Shown here piece after piece: positions 1 through 8,854 of a DNA stretch of 50,553 nucleotides (positions are counted from its first letter, which is position 1; every line of letters starts with the position of its first letter). The translations under genes and the position numbers were made by a program. The stretch is from Candidatus Bathyarchaeota archaeon (GTDB lineage: Archaea; Thermoproteota; Bathyarchaeia; TCS64), in the NCBI GenBank assembly GCA_026394265.1, contig JAPKYO010000014.1:1-50553 (forward strand), given 5' to 3'. Below the pieces are notes generated by a model. It had not been told where the DNA came from, ran no database searches, and worked only from the letters and a program-made list of their open reading frames with translations.

Positions 1-2075
1 GGATCCATTCATGCACGTCGTAACTTACACGACAAGGCATTTGGCTACCTTGAGAGAGTCAGAGTTACTCCCGTCGTTTAGCGGCCCTTAGCTCGGTTGA
101 AATCAAGTTTGAGGTACCACCACTGGACAGGATTCAATAGCCGTACACACCCTTACGGGCTAGCGGCTACCTATGTTTTTATTAAACAGCCGGAACCCCC
201 TAGTCACTGCGACCTACCGCACCCTCTTGCGAGAATGCCGTAGGCACCCCTTATACCAAAGATACGGGGCTAATTTGCCGAGTTCCCTCGCGTAGAGTTA
301 CCCGACACGCCTTGGGCTACTCACCCTGAGCACCGGTGTTGGTTCTGGGTACGAATACGATAGATCCCTTCCGCAGCGCTTTTCATGGGCTCCAGGGATC
401 AGCGGAATCCCTCTAAACGAGAGACTATTCCTATTTTCATCTGGTTCTCACCATTACGGTACTCCCCAGACTTGGATAGTTAAACAGAATGACAGTTCTG
501 CTCCACTTACCCCGAAGCGTTACGCTGCGGACCTTGTGTCGCCACATGTACTATCGTAGTACAGGAATGTTAACCTGTTTCCCATTCGACCAGGCATGTT
601 AAAGCTGGCCTTAGGATCGACTAACTCCCGGCTGACGACGCGTTGCCGGGAAACCCTTGCTCTTTCGGCGATCGAGATTCCCACTCGACTATGCTGTTAC
701 TACCACCGGGATACTCAATCCCGACCGGTCCACAGGACTTCACAGCCCTGCTTCTGCCCAATCGGGACGCCCATCTACCAGAATCCGTTTACGCGGACCT
801 CTAGGGTATCGGCGGCTGGCTTAAGACCCGTCCATCTTGGAGGCCCTAAGCCTCGGCGGGTGATCTGTTACGATTTCTTTGAAGGGTGGCTGCTTCTAAG
901 CCTACCTCCCCGCTGTCTTAGGCTTACGACGCTCTTTAGTTTGTCACTTAGCCAGCACTTTGGGGCCTTAACCCCAGTCCGGGTTGCTCCCCTCACGAAG
1001 CACGAGCTTAACCCGTGCGTTCCGTCTCCCCAGTTCCACGGCTCTGGCGTATTCGGAGTTCAAAAGGAAAGTGAAGGGTTTCCCCTCCGTGTTTTCCGAT
1101 TGGTGCTCTACCCCGCCAGATGCCTCCCTGGAGACTATGCTGCGACATACTTCGATGGGAACTAGCTATCAGCAGATTAGATTGGTCTTTTGCCCCTATA
1201 CCAAGATCAGGGGAGCAATTTGCATATTAGCACCCTTGCAGGCTTCCATCAGGCTTTCGCCTGACTTCACCTTGTCCTGGCATAGATCATCTGCTTTCTA
1301 GTCTGACCGTTGTGACTTCGGGCCCTTTCAGACCCAGCGACTTGCCTTGCGGCTGCTCGCATTTCGGTTTCCCTGCGCTTTCGGGCGTCGCGCCCTTAAG
1401 CTTGCCACAACGGTAAACTCCCCGGCTCGTGATTCTAAACGAAGCATGAGACCCCGGATTACCACACTCGTACTGCCGGGTTACCCCGGCCTCCTTCGTG
1501 TGGATTACCTTACGGGCCTCAATCGTCAATAACTACGTGGGTTCAGGCTCTTTTGACGCCCCTCTCGGGGGACTTTTCATTTTTCCGTCACCGTACTAGT
1601 GCGCTATCGGTCTTGGGTTGTGTTTAGCCTTGGAAGCTGATGTCTCCCAGTTTCACACGCCAATCCCAAGGCGTGCTACTCCGGAAACAAAGCAGTCACT
1701 TTCGACTTTCGTATAGGGGGCTATCACCCTCTATGGCGGAGCTTTCCAGAACACTTCTACTTCGTCGACTAGAGACAACCTTGTCCCATACACCACATCT
1801 TCGCCAGTTCATCGCTGGAGAATTCAGTTTAGGCTCTCTCCTTTTCGCTCGCTGCTAATCAGGAGATCCCAGTTGGTTTCTTTTCCTCCCCTTAATAGGA
1901 TGTTTCGGTTCAGGGGGTTCCCGCTCCTCACGGAGCAACGCCCGAAGGCGTTAGGAAGTCCAATTCGGGTATCCTCGGATCTCGGACTGCGTGCGTCTAC
2001 CCGAGGCTTATCGCAGCTTGCCGCGCCCTTCATCGGCACTCAAGCCAAACCATCCACCACGTAGCGTAGTATATC
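1..2075 (-). rRNA. rrl: 23S ribosomal RNA, 5' part (3' part beyond the window)
   Basis: Read on the minus strand the sequence runs from the conserved 5' GGTGGATG region (about 2050-2060) through the GATGAAGGGCG and GCGATAAGCC segments to a helix-69/70-like segment ending with GCATGAATGG near base 10. The gene is cut by the window edge at roughly E. coli position 1950. Its length up to that point is about what an archaeal 23S needs, so I see no sign of an intron. The exact 5' end (about 2075) is estimated from the usual distance to GGTGGATG. It is co-oriented with the 16S gene upstream. Many short ORFs read through it on both strands and are not genes. Confidence 0.97.
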
Positions 2076-2263
2076 AGCTCTTAATTGACCCGGTCCCACA
2101 GCTGGAGTCGGAACCTGTGCACGGCTTCATAGCCACTTCAGGGGATTCCATCCCCCCTGGCTCGCCCTTAGCCCCTCAAGCTTGCGCTCGGGAGCCGCAT
2201 ATTGTGAGATTGATTTGGGTCGGGTAGATACTTCTCTCCGCATTCACTGCGTCGTTTTGTCTT
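2076..2263 (-). other. 16S-23S internal transcribed spacer, no tRNA
   Basis: About 190 bases separate the two rRNA genes. I looked for a tRNA-Ala (T-arm GTTCRA, acceptor and CCA) on the minus strand and found none, which is the arrangement of crenarchaeote-like archaea rather than of most euryarchaea. The 16S-proximal part holds the 3' arm of the 16S processing helix. Confidence 0.8.
2214..2245 (-). other. 3' arm of the 16S pre-rRNA processing helix
   Basis: This spacer segment is complementary to the leader segment 3788-3826. On the minus strand the shared core reads GAATGCGGAG followed, after a short interruption, by GTATCTACCCGACCC, which pairs with GGGTTGGGTAGGTAC and CTCCGCATTC of the leader. 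It is the long helix from which archaeal 16S is excised, normally by a bulge-helix-bulge endonuclease. Confidence 0.8.
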
Positions 2264-3761
<1,498 letters not shown>

Positions 3762-3787
3762 GATATACCGCAAATGCTGTTTTAACA

Positions 3788-3826
3788 CAGGAATGCGGAG
3801 GAGTTCTACGTACCTACCCAACCCAT
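3788..3826 (-). other. 5' arm of the 16S pre-rRNA processing helix
   Basis: Leader segment about 30 bases upstream of the mature 16S 5' end. Its minus-strand sequence contains GGGTTGGGTAGGTAC and CTCCGCATTC, both matched by complementary blocks just downstream of the 16S 3' end (2214-2245). The two arms together would enclose the whole 16S in a processing stem. Confidence 0.8.
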
Positions 3827-4103
3827 ATCCGACCCGAAGGGTGTGACCCCTTTACTCAGGTCGTCATACCTGTTTCCGCCACTGGAGCCGATCCTTCATC
3901 CTGAGGCCAAACGCCTCCGTCGGATCGAAGCCGCCGACTATGGGCGGAAGACGCTCGACGCGCCAACAGCCATACCTCTGGCTGTAGATAAAAACGTTAT
4001 GTTTTCTAAACAAGGTTCGATTCCCCGGGGACGCAGGTGAACCTGAATGTGGCACCGTTGATCTCGAAGTGTTTTTATGCCAGTCAACGGGTCCCCGCGG
4101 AAA
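3827..4103 (-). other. rRNA operon leader, no gene
   Basis: About 280 bases of probable pre-rRNA leader. It holds several inverted repeats (for example CCGTTGA/TCAACGG at about 4049-4090 and AGGTTC/GAACCT around 4012-4042) and no convincing coding region. A GTTCGATTCC string near 4014 resembles a tRNA T-arm but has no matching tRNA around it. Confidence 0.5.
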
Positions 4104-4112
4104 CATTATAAG
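4104..4112 (-). promoter_or_regulatory. probable rRNA operon TATA box
   Basis: The minus strand reads CTTATAATG preceded by a C-rich purine-recognition-like stretch, and would start transcription near 4082, giving a leader of about 320 nt before 16S. The same bases also read as a TATA-like CATTATAAG on the plus strand, so direction is not proven. Confidence 0.5.
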
Positions 4113-4114
4113 TG

Positions 4115-4232
4115 GGGGGCCTCGGAGCCGCGGTCCACTGAACCAATCTTCGGGGAGAATGCTTCAACCGATTGTTTCCGCATGGCTAAAAATTGATTAA
4201 AAGATGGTAGTATGAGCTGATCCGAGACCCCC
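4115..4232. ncRNA. candidate structured RNA or leader element of unknown type
   Basis: A 12-base segment at 4115-4126 (GGGGGCCTCGGA) is complementary, with one mismatch, to 4221-4232 (TCCGAGACCCCC), closing a roughly 118-nt domain. Inside it GCCGCGG can pair with CCGCATGGC and CAATC with GATTG, giving a nested stem. It lies between the rRNA promoter and the plus-strand gene at 4326. Neither 5S rRNA, SRP RNA nor RNase P signatures are present. A plus-strand transcript could use the TATA-like TTTTTATGC at about 4071; a minus-strand transcript could use CGTTTATTGC at about 4252. The strand is undecided. Confidence 0.4.
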
Positions 4233-4325
4233 TACTTCCCATGATACATGCAATAAACGGGGTGGCTAAAACTGGCCTGTTTCCACCCGTTTTTCCCTGA
4301 AAAAGGCACTACATTTAATAAAACG

Positions 4326-4703
4326 ATGGGTTTTGTTTATGATACGGGATTTGAATTGTCTAACATTGAAACTAAGCCCGAAGTAAGCCTCGGGGACCAA
4401 TTCACGGTCCTCGTATTGAAGGGGAAAGCGGATAGCCTGATTAGCCGTATGCGTGACGGCAGAGTCATCCTCTTCAACCGTGAAAATCCAATCTTCAACG
4501 ACCTCGAACCGGGAATGCTGGTGGAAGTCAGAGTCAGCTTCATCGCGCAGAACTACATCATAGTCGACCCAGTGGCGCCTCCGGAGAGCGGCGTGGAGGC
4601 GGTCAAGCTGGGGCTGCAGATGGTGTCTGAGACGGAGAACTGGGAAAACGCGATAATCGCACGCGCCCTGCTCCACATAATCGAGCAATCCGAGCTAGAC
4701 TAG
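4326..4703 (+). CDS. conserved small protein, OB/TRAM-like beta-barrel candidate
   Basis: A 125-residue soluble protein that I do not recognise with certainty. Residues 20-80 alternate short hydrophobic strands with glycines (GDQFTVLVLKGKAD, DGRVILFN, GMLVEVRVSFIAQNYIIVDP), the rhythm of a small OB or TRAM-type barrel that binds nucleic acid. The C-terminal 40 residues look helical and acidic (GVEAVKLGLQMVSETENWEN). The ATG follows an A+T-rich TTTAATAAAACG, so the message is probably leaderless or nearly so. It ends 23 bases before the stop of the opposing glycosyltransferase gene. Function is unassigned; the OB assignment is an inference from strand pattern alone. Confidence 0.75.
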   Translation: MGFVYDTGFELSNIETKPEVSLGDQFTVLVLKGKADSLISRMRDGRVILFNRENPIFNDLEPGMLVEVRVSFIAQNYIIVDPVAPPESGVEAVKLGLQMVSETENWENAIIARALLHIIEQSELD

Positions 4704-4712
4704 GACGCCTGG

Positions 4713-4733
4713 CCCCACCCTTTTTTCTATTTT
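4713..4733 (+). terminator. T-rich terminator candidate between convergent genes
   Basis: The short gap after the stop at 4703 contains a run of T residues (CCCTTTTTTCTATTTTCC) on the plus strand, the usual form of an archaeal terminator. There is no obvious hairpin. Confidence 0.4.
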
Positions 4734-5434
4734 CCGAACCTTACCTTCAGGAAGGAGTAGATGAAGTCGAGTGCCTCCTGCGGGTTGAACTTGGATTCGC
4801 CGTCGGCTCTTTCGTAGAAGGTTATCGGTATTTCCCCGACGGTGAAGCCGCTCTCTATGGCCTTGTACAGGCTCTCGAATTGGAAGTCCCACTTGTTGCA
4901 GTTTACCCTAGGCATAATCTCCTCCCATACTCCCCGGTGGTAGATCCTGAGTCCGCTTGTCCAGTCACGTATTGCTGTGCCCGTCGTGGCGCGTATGGCG
5001 AGGTTGGCGAAGATGCTGAGGAGGTCCCGGAGAGGGTTTCTACCGACAATCTTGCCACCGTTGATCAGCCTGCTGCCTATGACGATGTCCCGCTCCTCGG
5101 CGCGCTTGAGCATCACGGGGATGAATGAGGGGTCATGGCTGAGGTCGCTGTCCATTGATACTATGAAGCGTCCACGAGTGAGGGGGAAGGCGTCCTTGTA
5201 TGCCGTGCCTAGACCCTTCTTGCCGGCGCGGTGGAGGACCTTGACGAAGTCTTTTCGACGCGCGATCTCGTCGGCTAGGGCGCCGCTACCGTCGGGGCTG
5301 TTATCGTCGACGATGACGACCTCAAAGGATATCCCGGCGCCGCGTAGGGAGCCCTCGATGCGATTGATGTTCTCCTCGAGGTTTCGCCGCTCGTTGTAGA
5401 CGGGTGTGATAACTGAGACTGTGGGTTGGTCCAT
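4727..5434 (-). CDS. GT2 glycosyltransferase, dolichol-phosphate mannosyltransferase (DPM1) type
   Basis: 235 residues with the complete GT2 fold of soluble DPM1: the N-terminal VSVITPVYNE strand, the nucleotide-binding VVIVDDNSPDG around residue 40, the DSDLSHDP metal-binding motif around residue 95, a GSRLINGG segment and the WTSGLRIY segment near 160. No C-terminal membrane helices follow, as in the short eukaryotic/archaeal DPM1 form. The expected reaction is transfer of a sugar, usually mannose, from a nucleotide sugar to polyprenyl (dolichol) phosphate on the cytoplasmic face, feeding N-glycan or protein O-mannosylation. A PMT-type mannosyltransferase that would use such a donor lies at 13344-15005. 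The exact sugar is an inference. Confidence 0.92.
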   Translation of the reverse strand: MDQPTVSVITPVYNERRNLEENINRIEGSLRGAGISFEVVIVDDNSPDGSGALADEIARRKDFVKVLHRAGKKGLGTAYKDAFPLTRGRFIVSMDSDLSHDPSFIPVMLKRAEERDIVIGSRLINGGKIVGRNPLRDLLSIFANLAIRATTGTAIRDWTSGLRIYHRGVWEEIMPRVNCNKWDFQFESLYKAIESGFTVGEIPITFYERADGESKFNPQEALDFIYSFLKVRFGK

Positions 5435-5490
5435 GCTGCTCAGGCTCCAGAAGGTGGTCAGAAAACAATGACGGTAAAACGTTAAAGCGG

Positions 5491-6639
5491 TTAAGTGCGG
5501 CGTTTTCCGGTGGGCTGGTTACACATTTTCGTTTTACGGGCGTGGACCGCCGTAAGGACTCGGAACAGGTTTGTGCTGAATGCGGGGCCCTGGTATTGTC
5601 GGGCTCTCTGTCTGGCTGCTTCCCCGAGTTTTTCCGCGAGGGGGGCGTCGTTTAGAATCTCATCGATCTGTTTCGCGGCTTCCTCCGGCGTCCTGTATGC
5701 GTATCCTATGGTTCCCTGTTGTTCTTCGAGGATGTCGTGCCAGGGTCCGCCGTCTCTCGGGACGACGGGGATGCAGCCGGCATCCATGGCTTCGAGGATG
5801 GCGAGGCCGAATGCTTCCGTCGGCTGTGTAGAGAGGTAGATGGCGGAGGTTTGACGGAGCTGTTTGAGCCTGTCTAGGGTAGGGTCTAGAGTGATGATTA
5901 TGCTTGATCCCCGAAGTGGGGCGATTTTTGCCTCATCGTGGCGGGTTGACAGGCAGAGATTGAACTCACAGCGGGCGGTCACTAGCGCGGCGATCCTCGG
6001 GATTATTTCGAGGTTTTTGGACCGTGAGAGGCGGGATGCGGTGAGTGTTGAGGGGGTTTTGTGGATAGGGGATGTTTCGTTGTTGTCGACCGGGGGATAT
6101 AGGATGATTATCTGTGATCGTGGGGGAGCCTCGATTTTGCCCTCATTATATCGAGAGTTAGTTAGTATGAGCCCCGAGAAGTGGCTCGAAAAGATTCGGA
6201 GCAGGGCGCGGTAGAGGGGTTTCATGAGGCTCCAGAGGGGGATGGCGAACGGGTTCTCGTTTGCCGATGTGGAGAGGGGTAGTGAGTGAATATATGAGAC
6301 GTCGGCGAAGAGGGGGAGTACCTCCCCGTAGTTGTTGAGGGAGACGTGGTTCCTCTTCTTAGCGGCTTTCACCAATAGGTTGAGGTAGAGGATCAGTTGT
6401 AACGGCCACCGGACGAGGGGGAGACGAGTATATCTTCGATTCTTCAGGCACCAGATCTCCTGTGGTCTTTGCTCTAAGCCCCAGTTAGCCTCGATCGGCC
6501 CCCACCAGGTTTTCTCGATCGTGTAGAGTGTGACCTCGTGTCCCGCCTTAGTGAGGGCGTCTATCATCCTCACGCAGACCTTCTCGGCGCCCCCACGCTG
6601 GTTTAGGGAGGGGTGGACTATGATTACCTTCAGTGTCAG
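5491..6639 (-). CDS. GT4-family glycosyltransferase, probably starting at a CTG codon
   Basis: A group 1 (GT-B fold) transferase with the EX7E motif near the C-terminus (EAFGLAILE). The first ATG (6573) would remove the first strand and the donor/acceptor GGAE loop, yet the same frame upstream encodes LKVIIVHPSLNQRGGAEKVC, a textbook GT4 N-terminus. No ATG, GTG or TTG lies between the upstream stop and that segment, so I place the start at CTG (6639), preceded by GAGGGTG; a second CTG is at 6633. The product would be 382 residues, normal for the family. It is transcribed after a divergent promoter region shared with the gene at 6818, and lies 56 bases upstream of the DPM1-like gene. Likely surface or N-glycan assembly; sugar unknown. 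Confidence 0.85.
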   Translation of the reverse strand: MTLKVIIVHPSLNQRGGAEKVCVRMIDALTKAGHEVTLYTIEKTWWGPIEANWGLEQRPQEIWCLKNRRYTRLPLVRWPLQLILYLNLLVKAAKKRNHVSLNNYGEVLPLFADVSYIHSLPLSTSANENPFAIPLWSLMKPLYRALLRIFSSHFSGLILTNSRYNEGKIEAPPRSQIIILYPPVDNNETSPIHKTPSTLTASRLSRSKNLEIIPRIAALVTARCEFNLCLSTRHDEAKIAPLRGSSIIITLDPTLDRLKQLRQTSAIYLSTQPTEAFGLAILEAMDAGCIPVVPRDGGPWHDILEEQQGTIGYAYRTPEEAAKQIDEILNDAPLAEKLGEAARQRARQYQGPAFSTNLFRVLTAVHARKTKMCNQPTGKRRT

Positions 6640-6817
6640 GGCACCCTCTCGGGGAAATAGGCTGATTGTTAGCCGGCCCTCTATGATATTCAGCGTGATG
6701 TTTTATTGAGCACTTTATGTTGGTTACATATTTCTTATGAGGTTATTTCAGCCTATCATGTATGGAAAATATGGTATTCATATTTAGTAGACATTCTCAA
6801 AGATTTGTCACGAAATC
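6640..6817. promoter_or_regulatory. A+T-rich divergent promoter region
   Basis: 178 bases between two divergent glycosyltransferase genes, clearly more A+T-rich than the coding sequence around it. It contains several TATA-like stretches on both strands (for example CATATTTAG near 6779 on the plus strand and the minus-strand ATAAAGTGC near 6710). I cannot assign individual boxes with confidence. Confidence 0.4.
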
Positions 6818-8005
6818 ATGAAGGTTGAGACGATGAGGGTGGCGCTCATCCATATGGGCTTCTTCTACAGCGGGGGAGGCGAAAGGACCGTCCTATCCGA
6901 GGCCATCGGGCTGAGGAAGAGGGGATTCGATGTCGAGGTCTTCGCCCCAACGGTCTCCCCCGAGTGCCACCCGGACCTGACGAGGATCGTCCCCCCGAGC
7001 GAGCTAGCCGGCTGGCTACCGGATCGTGTACCCTACAGAAACTACCTCGGGATGCTGGCGACGAGCCTGCTATCCAGCCAGATAGCGAAGAAGTTCAGGG
7101 GCTTCGACTGCGTCGTGGCACACAGCCAGCCGAGCTACTGGCTCGCCAGCCAGATAAAGAGGGCATATGGGGTACCCTACGTCGCGTTCCTCCACCAGGC
7201 AAACCGGTTCCTCTACCCCCGGGACGTGGATAGGGTAGTGGGCTGGGGAACAAACCCGGACATGCAGCTACTGGACGCGATGCACAAGGGGATCGGCGTC
7301 ATCAAGCGCCTGGACGCTTCCTCCGTCGCCGGGGCGGATATGGTTCTCGTGAACTCGAAGTGGATCAAGGCGCAGGTCGCGGACTGCTACGACGTCGAGG
7401 CGGGGGTATGCTACCCGGGCGTTGACACGGGCCAGTTCAGACCCATGAAGATGCATCTCGGAGGGGAATACATCCTGTCAACTAACAGGCACTTCCCCCA
7501 GAAGAGGCTCGACTGGTTCATAGCAACCGTCGGGCGCCTATCCGGGGCACACCCGGGCCTCAGCGGCGTGGTGACGGGAAGGGAGACCGGCTACACGGAC
7601 CGCCTCAGGGACTTCGCCCGGAGGATCGGCGCAGAGGGGAGGGTCAAGTTCGTCGGCGGAACCTCCTCAGATGAGCTTGTGAGGCTCTACAACGGCGCCA
7701 GAGTATACTCGTACCCCTCCCCGGAGGAGGACTTCGGCCTCGGACCCGTCGAGGCCGGTGCCTGCGGCTGCCCCTCGGTCGTCTGGGACCACGCCGGGCC
7801 ACGGGAGGTCGTGGTCGACGGCGTCACGGGTTACAGGGCGAGACCCTACGACCTGGACGACTACGTGGAGAAGCACGCGCGGTTGCTCGGGGATGATCGC
7901 CTCCGCGATGCGATGGGGGAGGCGGCGAGGAGGCGGATCCTTGAGACGTTCACGTGGGACCGGCACGTCGAGGGGCTCGTGAAGGCGATAGGGGACGTCG
8001 CCTAG
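6818..8005 (+). CDS. GT4-family glycosyltransferase
   Basis: 395 residues with a GT-B fold: N-terminal VALIHMGFFYSGGGERTV (the GGGER loop contacting the acceptor/donor), the linker VLVNSKWIK, the C-domain start YILSTNRHFPQKRLDWFI, and the EX7E motif EDFGLGPVE followed by AGACGCP near residue 305. The expected role is transfer of a hexose from a nucleotide sugar to a lipid-linked or free glycan in the cytoplasm. The start could also be the ATG at 6833 (MRVALIHMG), which begins right at the first strand. No signal peptide or membrane segment is visible. It is divergent from the other GT4 gene, consistent with one glycan-assembly locus. The stop is followed at once by an inverted repeat TAGCCT/AGGCTA (8003-8021). 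Confidence 0.9.
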   Translation: MKVETMRVALIHMGFFYSGGGERTVLSEAIGLRKRGFDVEVFAPTVSPECHPDLTRIVPPSELAGWLPDRVPYRNYLGMLATSLLSSQIAKKFRGFDCVVAHSQPSYWLASQIKRAYGVPYVAFLHQANRFLYPRDVDRVVGWGTNPDMQLLDAMHKGIGVIKRLDASSVAGADMVLVNSKWIKAQVADCYDVEAGVCYPGVDTGQFRPMKMHLGGEYILSTNRHFPQKRLDWFIATVGRLSGAHPGLSGVVTGRETGYTDRLRDFARRIGAEGRVKFVGGTSSDELVRLYNGARVYSYPSPEEDFGLGPVEAGACGCPSVVWDHAGPREVVVDGVTGYRARPYDLDDYVEKHARLLGDDRLRDAMGEAARRRILETFTWDRHVEGLVKAIGDVA

Positions 8006-8021
8006 CCTCTTTTGTAGGCTA
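8003..8021. repeat. short inverted repeat at the gene end
   Basis: TAGCCT and AGGCTA are separated by seven bases (CTTTTGT), directly on the stop codon of the preceding gene. It may help define the 3' end of one or both converging transcripts; there is no strong T-run. Confidence 0.35.
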
Positions 8022-8113
8022 GGTTGATCTCGGGGACGATTGCCTCGCTTATGCGTGGCTCGGGGTGGCTGGCGATGGTTGTCATGAGGTCCTCGCCGCC
8101 CTCGGGGCTTCTG

Positions 8114-8263
8114 TCAGAAGGGCGTCCCCGCGCCTGAGCCGAGCAGTCGGTTGAGGAGCCAGTCAGCACCCGCGAGTAAGATGTAGACGAGGACGGTGAA
8201 GGCTATGACGCCCGCGACCGCGACGATGGCGGGGACGGCGTGGCTCTCCCTCTCCCGGTTCAT
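8114..8263 (-). CDS. very small single-helix membrane protein (49 residues)
   Basis: An ATG-to-TGA frame on the minus strand encodes a 49-residue protein with a charged N-terminus (MNRERESHAV), one long hydrophobic helix at about residues 10-32 (PAIVAVAGVIAFTVLVYILL) and a short amphipathic tail. The arrangement predicts one transmembrane span, N-terminus probably inside. The hydrophobic block is much longer than expected by chance, and the gap of 347 bases between flanking genes would otherwise be empty. I do not recognise a family. It could be a small subunit or regulator of a membrane complex. The codon pattern (mostly GTC, CTC, ATC) matches the resident genes. Confidence 0.6.
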   Translation of the reverse strand: MNRERESHAVPAIVAVAGVIAFTVLVYILLAGADWLLNRLLGSGAGTPF

Positions 8264-8352
8264 GTCGATATCCTCGTGGGGAAGGGGATGGTTTCAATGT
8301 TTCGCATGGGCGAGATCTGAGTCGCGGGATTTGGTGAGAAAACCTATCGCGT

Positions 8353-8814
8353 TCACTTGTTTTCGTCGATGATGTCCCACGCGATGCCGGTGGCGGATTG
8401 GATGTACTTGGTGCAGTTGTTTACCCAGAGGTTCTTCTTGTTGTACTCATCGTAGTCGGCTGGTTTGGCTATGTCGAGGCCGAGAAGTGCGGGGCACGTT
8501 AGTTCGCCGTGCTCCTCCTTGAATCTCTTGAGCAGTTCCGTTGCGTACCAGTAGGGGCGGCGGTCCTTGGTCGGCTCGACCTTGTCCCTGCCGTACATTA
8601 TGCTGAGGCCCATGACGGCTCCGGTGACGGCGCCGCATGTCTCTCCGCATCTGCCAATTCCAGCGCCAAACCCTGTGGCGATCCTGGGGATTAATGGGCT
8701 CTCGATGCCCTGGCACTTCGCGAGGGCCATGAGGCAGGACTCGGAGCAGAGAAACCTCTGATCGGCGTAGGACTCGGCGAGTTTGAGCGCCTCTTCCTTT
8801 GAGAGCATAGGCAT
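8353..8814 (-). CDS. C_GCAxxG_C_C-family redox-active protein
   Basis: 153 residues. Cysteines and glycines are spaced as in the split-Cys family of that name: FLCSESC near residue 25, the core GFGAGIGRCGETCGAVTGAV near 50-67, and TCPALLG plus NNCTKY towards the C-terminus. The family is thought to be a redox protein, often fused or adjacent to oxidoreductases; its biochemical role is not established. Here it sits just downstream of an adenine deaminase-like gene with a 40-base gap on the same strand and may be cotranscribed. No signal sequence. Family assignment rests on the Cys/Gly pattern; the role is inferred. Confidence 0.8.
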   Translation of the reverse strand: MPMLSKEEALKLAESYADQRFLCSESCLMALAKCQGIESPLIPRIATGFGAGIGRCGETCGAVTGAVMGLSIMYGRDKVEPTKDRRPYWYATELLKRFKEEHGELTCPALLGLDIAKPADYDEYNKKNLWVNNCTKYIQSATGIAWDIIDENK

Positions 8815-8854
8815 CTGGGATTGGATCGCGGTTGTGGATGAATTGGTTTGCGGT

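Noticed and set aside
1..6. GGATCC at the first base as a possible cloning-site junction
   Set aside because: The bases fit the conserved 23S sequence, so they may be natural; the window alone cannot tell.
596..1165. ORF of 189 codons on the plus strand within the rRNA region, plus many shorter ones up to about 3670
   Set aside because: They lie entirely in the antisense or sense strand of 23S and 16S rRNA and have no family similarity.
2076..2263. tRNA-Ala in the 16S-23S spacer
   Set aside because: No T-arm or acceptor stem could be found in either direction.
4012..4035. tRNA-like string GTTCGATTCC followed by a CCGGGGAC in the rRNA leader
   Set aside because: The flanks do not form a T-arm with five pairs, nor an acceptor stem or anticodon arm on either strand.
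8002..8085. 27-codon minus-strand frame overlapping the end of the glycosyltransferase gene
   Set aside because: Too short, with a composition that fits chance antisense reading; only the membrane-protein frame at 8114-8263 has clear coding character.
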